In this document: positions 20,951 to 27,924 of the stretch, piece after piece | How positions within the stretch are numbered: the first letter of the stretch is position 1 | How the letters are laid out: each line of letters opens with the position of its first letter | Assembly (NCBI RefSeq): GCF_000633635.1 | Contig: NZ_AYPQ01000002.1 | Coordinates: forward strand, 423,643 to 487,642 | DNA: 64,000 nt | Direction of reading: 5' to 3' | DNA from: Enterococcus crotali | GTDB taxonomy: Bacteria > Bacillota > Bacilli > Lactobacillales > Enterococcaceae | The notes under the pieces: generated by a model | The model's input: the letters and a program-made list of their open reading frames with translations, nothing else | Told to the model about the DNA's origin: nothing | The model's database searches: none | Position numbers and translations under genes: made by a program

Positions 20951-21046
20951 TTAATACCAACAGAATAATTTTAAGCCCCACGCATCTACTACGCAAAATT
21001 TCCCGCCTTTTACTTTATCTTCTTGTTTCGCTGTTAGTTTTTTCAT
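20951..21046 (-). CDS. Double-glycine peptide, copy 1
   Basis: A 31-codon gene with ribosome binding site AGGAAGAG. The leader is MKKLTAKQEDKVKGG; a C39 peptidase would cut after GG, releasing KFCVVDAWGLKLFCWY (16 residues, two Cys with ten residues between). The core is identical to that of copy 2; only one leader residue differs (Asp instead of Gly). Seven of the eight neighbouring peptide genes share the C-x10-C pattern, which rules out chance. The function is unknown; bacteriocin and signal roles are both possible. Confidence 0.85.
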   Translation of the reverse strand: MKKLTAKQEDKVKGGKFCVVDAWGLKLFCWY

Positions 21047-21123
21047 CTATTCTCTTCCTTTTCTTTTTATTTTTTGTTGTATTTGATTGCCAGTTTGATT
21101 TTAATTACTGTTTATTCTATTGC

Positions 21124-21219
21124 TTAGTACCAGCAGAATAATTTTAAGCCCCATGCATCTACTACGCAAAATTTCCCGCCTTTTACTTTTCCTTCTTGTT
21201 TTGCTGTTAGTTTTTTCAT
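21124..21219 (-). CDS. Double-glycine peptide, copy 2
   Basis: 31 codons, start behind AGAGGAATATC. The leader is MKKLTAKQEGKVKGG and the predicted mature core is KFCVVDAWGLKLFCWY, identical to copy 1 and offset from it by 173 bases. The DNA of the two copies differs at synonymous sites (for example in GAT-GCA-TGG), suggesting that the duplication is not brand new and that the core is under selection. Confidence 0.85.
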   Translation of the reverse strand: MKKLTAKQEGKVKGGKFCVVDAWGLKLFCWY

Positions 21220-21289
21220 GATATTCCTCTTTTCTTTTTTAGATTGATCGTTTTTTGATTCTACAACACTTTATGATTCAGCGTTTTAT

Positions 21290-21382
21290 TTAAAAGCAAA
21301 TTTTGATTCCTAATATATTATTGACGAAACACCATTTGCCGCCTCTTACTGTTTCTTCTTGTCTCTTAGTTAATTTTTTCAT
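21290..21382 (-). CDS. Double-glycine peptide, copy 3
   Basis: 30 codons with site AGAGGAATAATAC before the ATG. The leader is MKKLTKRQEETVRGG and the core KWCFVNNILGIKICF (15 residues, C-x10-C). It differs from copy 4 only in the leader. It lies inside a duplicated block of about 118 bases that also includes intergenic DNA, so this duplication is recent. Confidence 0.85.
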   Translation of the reverse strand: MKKLTKRQEETVRGGKWCFVNNILGIKICF

Positions 21383-21455
21383 GTATTATTCCTCTTTTCT
21401 ATTTTTTGATTGATCGTTTTTTGATTCTACAACACTTTATGATTCAGCGTTTTAT

Positions 21456-21548
21456 TTAAAAGCAAATTTTGATTCCTAATATATTATTGACGAAACACCA
21501 CTTGCCGCCTTTTACTGTTTCTTCTTGTCTTGTTGTTAGTTTTTTCAT
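21456..21548 (-). CDS. Double-glycine peptide, copy 4
   Basis: 30 codons with a strong GGAGGG site. The leader is MKKLTTRQEETVKGG and the core KWCFVNNILGIKICF, the same mature peptide as copy 3 at an offset of 166 bases. Together the pair doubles the dose of one product. Confidence 0.85.
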   Translation of the reverse strand: MKKLTTRQEETVKGGKWCFVNNILGIKICF

Positions 21549-21605
21549 GTGTTACCCTCCATATATTGATTTTCTATTATTTTATGTTTTCTTCGTCAGG
21601 TTAGT

Positions 21606-21707
21606 TTAGGCGTACCAACAGAATAGTTTGACTCCCCAAATATTGAACGCACACACTCTCACACCTGCTTGGATTTCATTTGTTTCCTTTTGTTCTAATT
21701 TATTCAT
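21606..21707 (-). CDS. Double-glycine-type peptide 5
   Basis: 33 codons behind AGAGGAGA. The leader MNKLEQKETNEIQAG ends in AG instead of GG, a variant C39 peptidases accept. The predicted core VRVCAFNIWGVKLFCWYA keeps C-x10-C and the W-G-x-K-L-F-C-W-Y ending of peptides 1 and 2 although the leader is quite different. Confidence 0.85.
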   Translation of the reverse strand: MNKLEQKETNEIQAGVRVCAFNIWGVKLFCWYA

Positions 21708-21756
21708 AATTATTCTCCTCTTCTTTGATTGTCTATTTGTTTTTTCAGTCATTTAA

Positions 21757-21858
21757 TTAAATGTTAAAACACAATATCTTATAACCAAAAGCATCCAACA
21801 CACAAAACATTTTTCCTGCTTTGATCTCTTCGCCCTTTTTCATCGTTAACTTAAACAT
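21757..21858 (-). CDS. Double-glycine-type peptide 6
   Basis: 33 codons behind AAAGGAGC. The leader is MFKLTMKKGEEIKAG and the predicted core KMFCVLDAFGYKILCFNI, with C-x10-C and the shared D-A-aromatic-G-x-K pattern. It is a close paralogue of peptide 7. The start could also be the internal ATG at codon 6, but the leader alignment and ribosome binding site favour the first. Confidence 0.83.
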   Translation of the reverse strand: MFKLTMKKGEEIKAGKMFCVLDAFGYKILCFNI

Positions 21859-21926
21859 TTTATCGCTCCTTTCATTCCTATTTATTAAAAGAGATGTCTT
21901 CTCTATTTGTTTTTCGACTTACTATT

Positions 21927-22031
21927 TTATTTAAAAGTAAAACATAATACTTTATAGCCAAAAGCATCTACTACACAAAATGTTTTCCCGGCTTTGATCT
22001 CGCTGCCCTTTTTCATCGTTAACTTAAACAT
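21927..22031 (-). CDS. Double-glycine-type peptide 7
   Basis: 34 codons behind AAAGGAGAC. The leader is MFKLTMKKGSEIKAG and the core KTFCVVDAFGYKVLCFTFK (19 residues, C-x10-C). The leader is almost identical to that of peptide 6, while the core has diverged at several positions outside the cysteines, glycine and lysine. Confidence 0.84.
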   Translation of the reverse strand: MFKLTMKKGSEIKAGKTFCVVDAFGYKVLCFTFK

Positions 22032-22076
22032 TCGTTGTCTCCTTTGTTTTTTATAGTTACTTCTTGTTGATCGATA

Positions 22077-22184
22077 TTATTTCCAAGAGCCGCAAAGAAC
22101 TTGATATAGCCACCAAGAACTCGCTGGAGCTAGAATTTTTCCAGCTTGAATTTCCTTACTTTGTTTCAAGTCTAATTTCTTCAT
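22077..22184 (-). CDS. Double-glycine-type peptide 8, divergent core
   Basis: 35 codons behind GAAGGGA. The leader MKKLDLKQSKEIQAG clearly belongs to the same set, but the predicted core KILAPASSWWLYQVLCGSWK has only one cysteine and lacks the shared pattern. It is the member closest to the oxidoreductase and exporter genes. It might be a partner peptide, or a signal rather than an effector. Its function is unknown. Confidence 0.75.
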   Translation of the reverse strand: MKKLDLKQSKEIQAGKILAPASSWWLYQVLCGSWK

Positions 22185-22244
22185 CTTATTTTTTCCCTTC
22201 TACATGTCATTTTCAAGTTCTAGCTTATTGTTCTTTTATATGCG

Positions 22245-22756
22245 TTATTTTGATTTTTCTACATTATCTGTAATCCATTTATTTACTTGTTCAACAGATA
22301 TGCCTTTTTCTGGCGTCCACTCTACTTTACTGTCTAGCTTTCCGTTGACAAACTTGGCAATTGTAGGTGTATAAATCAAATCATACGTCTTTTTAAAACT
22401 TTCCCATTTTGTCTCATTGGTTCGAAGTTCTGCGACATTGAGATACAGCAGCTGGTCCTCTAATTTGTGCATTTTTACCAATTTGATCAGATCTGGTTCA
22501 AAATCATTACAATCCCCACAGGTTGGCGCCCAACGTAAACATAGAATGATTCCTGATTTGCTACTTTATTTTCAAATGTATTTAATGTGATCGCATCAAG
22601 ATGATTGTAAATTTGCGGATATGAGCGTTTAGATTCAACCAATTCAGTTTCTTTTTCTTCAACCTGTGCACTTAATGAATAAGCATGGTTAGCAGTGAAT
22701 AAATTTGCTCCAAAAATTGCGGTCAAGAGTGCTGCATAGATTACTTTTTTCTTCAT
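22245..22756 (-). CDS. Secreted thioredoxin-like bacteriocin accessory protein (one frameshift)
   Basis: The N-terminus (MKKKVIYAALLTAIFGANLF, then TANHAYS) is a signal peptide. The frame breaks near 22525, in the middle of the active site. Restoring one base gives YVGRPTCGDCNDFEPDL, a CxxC thioredoxin motif, and joins the downstream part (QLLYLNVAELRTNE, YTPTIAKFVNGKL) into a 170-residue protein. The overall design matches PedC/BrcD-type bacteriocin accessory proteins that form disulfides in exported peptides. The cis-proline TPT is present. Confidence 0.8.
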
Positions 22757-22770
22757 TTTTTAGTTCCTTT

Positions 22771-23175
22771 CTAGAATTTTGCTTTTCCTAATAGGATATC
22801 TTCTGTTTCCTTTAGTTCTCGACTGCCTTCAAGGCGTTTCATATTACCATTTTCAACAATCAGAATCGTTGGTGTCACTGTAATATTATGCTCTTTAAGA
22901 AAACCACTATTTTTTGCGTTATCTGTATCCATGTAATAGACTGTTTTATTGGTATTCTCAATAGCTTCTTCCATCACTGGTTTGTATTCTTGACATGATG
23001 AACAGCCTCTGTTTCCCACCACAACAAAAACATCTTTTTTAGCGGTTTTAAATTGCTCTAATTCTTCCATATCTATCTTATTTTTCGTGTAATCTTTCGT
23101 CTGATTATTCATCATAAACAAGACACCTGCTACTATGATGATCATCCCTAAACCTATTTTAATTAGATTCTTGAT
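22771..23175 (-). CDS. Membrane-anchored thioredoxin-like protein
   Basis: A single N-terminal membrane segment (IGLGMIIIVAGVLFMM) is followed by a thioredoxin fold with active site GNRGCSSCQEYKPVM and cis-proline VTPTILIVENG, again like PedC/BrcD accessory proteins. It overlaps the end of the exporter gene. The ribosome binding site GGAGG is 8 bases before an ATC codon at 23175, which gives MKNLIKIGLG if used; the only ATG nearby is ten codons further and an upstream start would lie deep in the exporter gene. The start is therefore uncertain. Confidence 0.82.
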   Translation of the reverse strand: MKNLIKIGLGMIIIVAGVLFMMNNQTKDYTKNKIDMEELEQFKTAKKDVFVVVGNRGCSSCQEYKPVMEEAIENTNKTVYYMDTDNAKNSGFLKEHNITVTPTILIVENGNMKRLEGSRELKETEDILLGKAKF

Positions 23176-25291
23176 TGTTTTCTCCTCCTTTTTTCTGTAT
23201 CTCAAGGATCTTATCCGAACAAGCCAAAACGTCTGGCTCATGGCTAACTAAGAGAACAATTTTATTTTTGTCCTTTGCTAACGCCCTAATTTTGTTCATT
23301 AATGCTGATTTTGAATCACTATCCAGATTTCCCGTTGGTTCATCAAAAATGTAAATACTTTTTTCTTGATATAAGGCCCTCATCAAAAGGATTTTTTGTT
23401 TTTGTCCTTGTGAAAGATTGGCTGCATCCATTTGAACAAGGTGATTATTAGATAGTTTTAAGTTAAAAATATCTTCATATTGATTTTTTTCTTTTTCATG
23501 TAATTGCTCATTAAAAACTTTATATCGAATGTTACGACCAACTGTATTACTGTACAGATTAAACTCTGGAGAATACATTCCTATGTACTCATTAATATCT
23601 GTTTCTTTTAGTGATCGTTTTTTCGTGCTCTCATTGATGATAAATTCTCCTTCATCTGGTTGTAAGACTCCTGAAAGCAATTTGATCAAAGTTGACTTAC
23701 CCGAACCATTCTCTCCTTTGATTCCATAAATTGTTCCTGCCTGCATTTCGAAACTGAAGTTCTCAAAAATTTGCTTGCTCTTATCGTAACTAAAATCCAG
23801 ATGATCAATTGCAATTTTTTCGATTTTTTCCACACCTAATGGCTCTTTGCTTTTGATTTCTATATTACTTTGATAGTCATTCGAACTTTGGATAAAATCG
23901 ATTGCTACAGTACTTTTCTGATACATCAACCAACTTTGAACAACAGGAGATAGACTATTTAAAATAATCGAGATGATGAAAATACCTGTTGTGGTATTGA
24001 TCATACTTTCTTGTTCTCCATACAAGGTCATTGTGCTTAAAATTAGAAATGCACTTAAACTCATTAGTGTAATCATCGATTGATAAACAGAAACTACGTT
24101 CAACTCCGTAGTGCTATTGCTTAATCTAGCACTTAGGAAGCTTTTCATCTTATCTTTAACAAAATCCCCTGATTGTTTTGTTTTAGAAAATACATTGATA
24201 TCTAGAGATGATTTAATATTATTTTCTATTGATGAAGAAAATACGGAAGATTTCCCTATAATGTCCATCTCATTACTCTTAATCGCCTGAATCTTGCGGT
24301 TTAAATAAATGACATAAACGGCACTCCAGAACAATAGAGCGAGTGCCAGCCAGCTTGAAATGCTCGCTAAGACAACGGTCAATACAATGACATAACTAAT
24401 ATTGATCTTGAAATAAAATTTTTGAAATAGGCCGGATACTGAATTGACTAAATTCCAGAAATAGCCTGTGACATTCTCCAAATTCTTTCCAGAATCAAGA
24501 TCACTGATCTTCTGATTGTAATAATTCATCAAGATCTTTTCTTGAATATCATTTTCGAGTTTTACTTTCTGCTTACCTTCTCTAAGGTTTACTAAAAAGA
24601 ATAGATAGATCAGCCAACCTACTATAAAAACTGGTTTTAAGATATCGATGATCTGTGACTCTGGTGTAATGCTTTGCATCAAAGATTGAATAAACATCGT
24701 TGTTGCAAAAGGCAAAATGTATTTCAGAAAGAGTAATAAAATCATATTGGCTTTTGTTTTAACTGGTAAGCTGGTCATTACTTCTTTATAAAGAATTTGT
24801 GCGACACCTGTTTCTTTTTCCTTTGATCTAAAATTGAAAGAGATTTTTTTCTTTTTCTTAGCAACTTGTGTCACTTCTTGAATGTCTTCAATACATAATG
24901 CATACCCGAGAAAGATAGCTCTCAAATCTTCTTTTTCGTAGACTCTAAGTTTAGGTTCAGCAGGATTAGATATTGTATAGTGATTGTCTTTGATTTCGTG
25001 GACAACAACGTAGTGTGCATATCCCTCATTTTCAACCACTAACACCATTGGCAGCTGTTCAACACTTGCTAACTCTTCAAAATCCCTAACTTCGTAAGAA
25101 CTGGATACTACACCATACTGTAGCAATATTTCATTTAACTCTCCCAGAGACAATCCCTGATCTTTTTTTAAATTGTAATGCTGATATAACTCACTAACAT
25201 TTTTAATTTTAATTTCAAGTTGAGCTAAAATCACTCTCAGTGAGGCAATGCCGCAATCCGTACTCGATTTTTGCATGTAGTGCGCATACAT
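23159..25291 (-). CDS. Peptidase-containing ABC exporter (C39, PCAT)
   Basis: This 710-residue exporter would cut double-glycine leaders and export the peptides. The N-terminal C39 peptidase shows the catalytic cysteine in QKSSTDCGIASLRV (residue 13) and histidine in HYVVVHEI. The usual aspartate of the DP motif appears as asparagine in ISNPAEPK. Membrane segments run from about residue 180 to 440, and the ATPase has Walker A GENGSGKST, signature LSQGQKQKILLMRA and Walker B YIFDEPTGNLD. It sits upstream of the peptide genes in the same direction, its obvious substrates. Confidence 0.9.
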   Translation of the reverse strand: MYAHYMQKSSTDCGIASLRVILAQLEIKIKNVSELYQHYNLKKDQGLSLGELNEILLQYGVVSSSYEVRDFEELASVEQLPMVLVVENEGYAHYVVVHEIKDNHYTISNPAEPKLRVYEKEDLRAIFLGYALCIEDIQEVTQVAKKKKKISFNFRSKEKETGVAQILYKEVMTSLPVKTKANMILLLFLKYILPFATTMFIQSLMQSITPESQIIDILKPVFIVGWLIYLFFLVNLREGKQKVKLENDIQEKILMNYYNQKISDLDSGKNLENVTGYFWNLVNSVSGLFQKFYFKINISYVIVLTVVLASISSWLALALLFWSAVYVIYLNRKIQAIKSNEMDIIGKSSVFSSSIENNIKSSLDINVFSKTKQSGDFVKDKMKSFLSARLSNSTTELNVVSVYQSMITLMSLSAFLILSTMTLYGEQESMINTTTGIFIISIILNSLSPVVQSWLMYQKSTVAIDFIQSSNDYQSNIEIKSKEPLGVEKIEKIAIDHLDFSYDKSKQIFENFSFEMQAGTIYGIKGENGSGKSTLIKLLSGVLQPDEGEFIINESTKKRSLKETDINEYIGMYSPEFNLYSNTVGRNIRYKVFNEQLHEKEKNQYEDIFNLKLSNNHLVQMDAANLSQGQKQKILLMRALYQEKSIYIFDEPTGNLDSDSKSALMNKIRALAKDKNKIVLLVSHEPDVLACSDKILEIQKKGGENNQESN

Positions 25292-25306
25292 AGTCCTTGC
25301 CCCTTC

Positions 25307-25870
25307 CTATTTTTCAACAGTGATGTCCCCCATTGTGTCGATTTTTATTTGATCTTTACTTAATTTTTTTGTTTCAGGGACAGCTTTGACTTCGCCTTGC
25401 TCATTTGTTTCTAATTGATAAATACCTTCAAAAGTTGATTGAATTTTTGCTTCAACATTACCAACTACACTGTCGATTTCTAAAAATTTATAAGATGCAT
25501 CTTTCCCTAAGTCAATTGTAAAGAGTAATGGTTCTTTGCCATTAGCCGTGGTCATCAACCTAAATTGATTGAGTTTTGCTAAAGGAATTTCTAATGAATT
25601 CTCTTTTTTCACAGTCCCTTTTAAAAATTCTTCGTTCTCTTCAGAGACTTTGCCTGACAAAGTGATCTTCGTCTTATCATTCGTTGTTTCATTAACTACT
25701 ACTTTGACCTCTTGCTCTGCTCCTTGTAATGCGATTTTCTCGATTTGAGCATCTGCTAATTCCCATGATAGATCTACTTGATTTGCTGGTTTCCCTGCAG
25801 CAAAACTTGTATAACTAAAGAACCCAATTGTTACTAATACCGCTACTAAAATCATCATTTTTTTCTTCAT
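25307..25870 (-). CDS. Secreted protein of unknown function
   Basis: A 187-residue protein with a clear signal peptide (MKKKMMILVAVLVTIGFF, cleavage after SFA or similar). The mature part is rich in Thr, Lys and Glu with alternating short hydrophobic stretches (VKVVVNETTNDKTKITLSG), suggesting beta structure like DUF4097-type adhesin repeats, but I cannot assign it. Its place between the Bcr-type transporter and the exporter suggests a role in immunity or sensing of the peptides. Confidence 0.75.
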   Translation of the reverse strand: MKKKMMILVAVLVTIGFFSYTSFAAGKPANQVDLSWELADAQIEKIALQGAEQEVKVVVNETTNDKTKITLSGKVSEENEEFLKGTVKKENSLEIPLAKLNQFRLMTTANGKEPLLFTIDLGKDASYKFLEIDSVVGNVEAKIQSTFEGIYQLETNEQGEVKAVPETKKLSKDQIKIDTMGDITVEK

Positions 25871-25885
25871 AATAAATCTCTCCTC

Positions 25886-26611
25886 TTATTTAAATTCCCT
25901 ATTTTTGAATAATCTAAAGCTGATCAATAATGCAAGTGCTGCGTAAATGGCACTGCTGATAAAAATTGTTTGGACTTGGCTACTTGAAAGTGCCGATAAA
26001 TCTGTGACCATGCGTAAATTTGAAAAGAATAGAGTATCTAAAATAAAATCAAATTTAGCAAAGTATGTAGAAATAATGTTTGAAAAAATAGTATCTCCGA
26101 CAAATGCCAGTGAAATAAATGCTGCTACTGAGATATACGAAGCTTTAAGCCCATTGAACAATAAAATTCCTAGACTGCTAGCCGCCAGATATAATGGAAG
26201 TTGCGCTAACAACGGTTTCAGCGCTGTGCTTAATGAAAATCCTCCTTTTAAAGCCCATGTTGTAATCATCAAACTCGTTGCATATACACCAATAAACAAA
26301 ATTGTTAATAAAAAGGTCAAAATTGTTTTGCTGGCAAAGAACGTACTGCGTTTCATACCTGAAATCAACGAATTGTTGACAACACGGTAACTAAACTCAT
26401 GTCCCCAAGAAATCATGAAAATGTTCGTTAAAAATACTGGTATCAGTAATGCGCCATTGGATAATCCTGATTGGATGATCAATTGAGGCGTGTTGTCTGA
26501 GGAAGCTAAGAACCCAAATGCTATCCCCACAACAACTAATCCTGCTACTGAATAAAATCCTAATGAGCTTTTAAAAATCCTATAAAAATCTGCTTTTAAT
26601 GTACTAATCAT
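25886..26611 (-). CDS. ABC-2 type permease, probable immunity transporter
   Basis: A 241-residue integral membrane protein with about six hydrophobic segments, starting MISTLKADFYRIFKSSLGFY. The start at 26611 follows GGGAGAG and overlaps the end of the ATPase gene. The family (BcrB/LanEG-like) removes antimicrobial peptides from the membrane. Context with a peptide exporter supports self-protection, which is an inference. Confidence 0.8.
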   Translation of the reverse strand: MISTLKADFYRIFKSSLGFYSVAGLVVVGIAFGFLASSDNTPQLIIQSGLSNGALLIPVFLTNIFMISWGHEFSYRVVNNSLISGMKRSTFFASKTILTFLLTILFIGVYATSLMITTWALKGGFSLSTALKPLLAQLPLYLAASSLGILLFNGLKASYISVAAFISLAFVGDTIFSNIISTYFAKFDFILDTLFFSNLRMVTDLSALSSSQVQTIFISSAIYAALALLISFRLFKNREFK

Positions 26612-27515
26612 GTTTAGCTCTCCCATCAATTAAGTTTAAATAATATTCTTCTAAATTCTCTTCTCTATAGTCAAAATGTGTAAGATAAATATTATTTTCA
26701 AACAACAGTTTTGCAATGGCTGGCATCATCTCTTTTTCTGCTTTGACCACTATAAAATCATCTTTTTGCTCTACTTGATAGTTGTTTTTGCTTAACAACT
26801 CAATCGTTAACGAATCAGTTGAACTCTTCAAAGAAATACTTCTGCCGCATTCTTCTGCTAGTTCTTCACTCGTTAGCTCTTTGATCAAACTTCCTTCGTT
26901 GATAATTCCATACCTACTGGCAACTAATGATAGTTCCGTAAGAATATGGCTGGAAATTAGGATCGTTGTTCCAAATTCTGTATTCAAACGATGAATGATC
27001 TCTCTGATTTCTACGATTCCTTGAGGATCTAAACCATTTACAGGTTCATCAAGAATCAAAAATTCTGGGTTATCTAGAATAGCCAAGCCGATTCCTAGGC
27101 GCTGTTTCATTCCTAAAGAATAGTCTTTAAAGACTTTCTTTTTGTCTACATTTGCCAAGCCTACAAATTCGAGTACTTCATCGATCCGCTTTTTATTTTT
27201 TATATTTCGTTGAATAGCATAATAGTTTAAATTGTCTCTTGCTGATAAATATGGATAACAGACGGGCCCTTCAATAACTGCCCCCATTTTCATTTTGTTT
27301 ACTGAATTGAATGTCAAGTTCCCAGAACTTTTTTCTATTAATTGTGTGATAAGACGAATAAAGGTTGTTTTTCCCGCACCATTTTTTCCTATAAAACCAT
27401 AAATGTCTCCTTTATTGATCGTCATGGAAACTTCATTGACCGCATGATATTCTTTGTAAGTTTTGAATAAGTTGTCTGTTTTAACTAAATAATTGCTTCT
27501 GTTTGGTACTTCCAT
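26604..27515 (-). CDS. ABC transporter ATPase, BcrA-like
   Basis: A 303-residue ATPase with Walker A GKNGAGKTTFIRL, signature YSLGMKQRLGIGLA, Walker B FLILDEPVNGLDP and the switch HILTEL. The C-terminal extension (after about residue 215) is typical of bacitracin/lantibiotic self-protection ATPases. It is the first gene of a run of co-directional genes down to the peptide array and is coupled by overlap to its permease. Confidence 0.88.
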   Translation of the reverse strand: MEVPNRSNYLVKTDNLFKTYKEYHAVNEVSMTINKGDIYGFIGKNGAGKTTFIRLITQLIEKSSGNLTFNSVNKMKMGAVIEGPVCYPYLSARDNLNYYAIQRNIKNKKRIDEVLEFVGLANVDKKKVFKDYSLGMKQRLGIGLAILDNPEFLILDEPVNGLDPQGIVEIREIIHRLNTEFGTTILISSHILTELSLVASRYGIINEGSLIKELTSEELAEECGRSISLKSSTDSLTIELLSKNNYQVEQKDDFIVVKAEKEMMPAIAKLLFENNIYLTHFDYREENLEEYYLNLIDGRAKHD

Positions 27516-27584
27516 TATTTTTCCTCCTCATTTAAGAGTTAATTTGTTCTTGCAGCTCGTTGTTTTGTCTGCCTTACACTACTT

Positions 27585-27613
27585 ATTATAGACAGAATAA
27601 AATACCAGAACGT
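27585..27613 (-). promoter_or_regulatory. Possible activator-dependent promoter
   Basis: On the minus strand a perfect TATAAT (27590-27585) lies 70 bases before the ABC ATPase gene. The hexamer 17 bases upstream, CGTTCT, is far from TTGACA. A good -10 with a poor -35 fits control by a LytTR activator such as AgrA, but no clear pair of LytTR sites could be confirmed by eye. Confidence 0.45.
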
Positions 27614-27794
27614 TTTTTGGCTTAAAACGAATAAAACAGCACATTATCGTTGTTTTCCTGTTATTCTCTAACGATAAAGCCAACCTGAATGACTCTATCT
27701 TGTTTGTTAATCACTTATGCCTTCCTAAGCGTCATTATCAGAACCAACACATTCATTTTTTGATTCATCTTCAGCATATTTCTCTGATAATAAA

Positions 27795-27836
27795 AGAGTG
27801 AGTGGGACATAACTCTTCGAGTCATATCCCACTCAC
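27795..27836. repeat. Dispersed palindromic repeat, copy 1
   Basis: TGAGTGGGACATAACT is complementary to AGTCATATCCCACTCA with one mismatch, with CTTCG in the loop. The same core (GACATAACTCTTCGAG) recurs at 53473 and 58700. It may act as a terminator between the unknown gene at 27925 and the transporter genes. Confidence 0.8.
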
Positions 27837-27924
27837 ATGGAATTCGGATAAATGCTATCCTTTCTTACGATAAGCATATCTGATGTTTACGGTGTCCTCA
27901 TGTTTACATTTATGTTTAAAACGT

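Larger units (their letters stand above)
27516..27924. other. Intergenic region upstream of the peptide locus
   Basis: No gene is visible. It carries a probable promoter for the transporter genes (27585-27613), an imperfect hairpin of the dispersed repeat family (27795-27836), and otherwise AT-rich sequence. Confidence 0.7.

Noticed and set aside
20951-22184. Lantibiotic or other lanthionine peptides
   Set aside because: The cores are poor in Ser and Thr, and no LanB, LanC or LanM-like gene lies in the island.
20951-22184. Radical-SAM-modified peptides (streptide-like)
   Set aside because: No radical SAM gene with a CxxxCxxC motif is present in the island; the thioredoxin-like genes fit a disulfide better.
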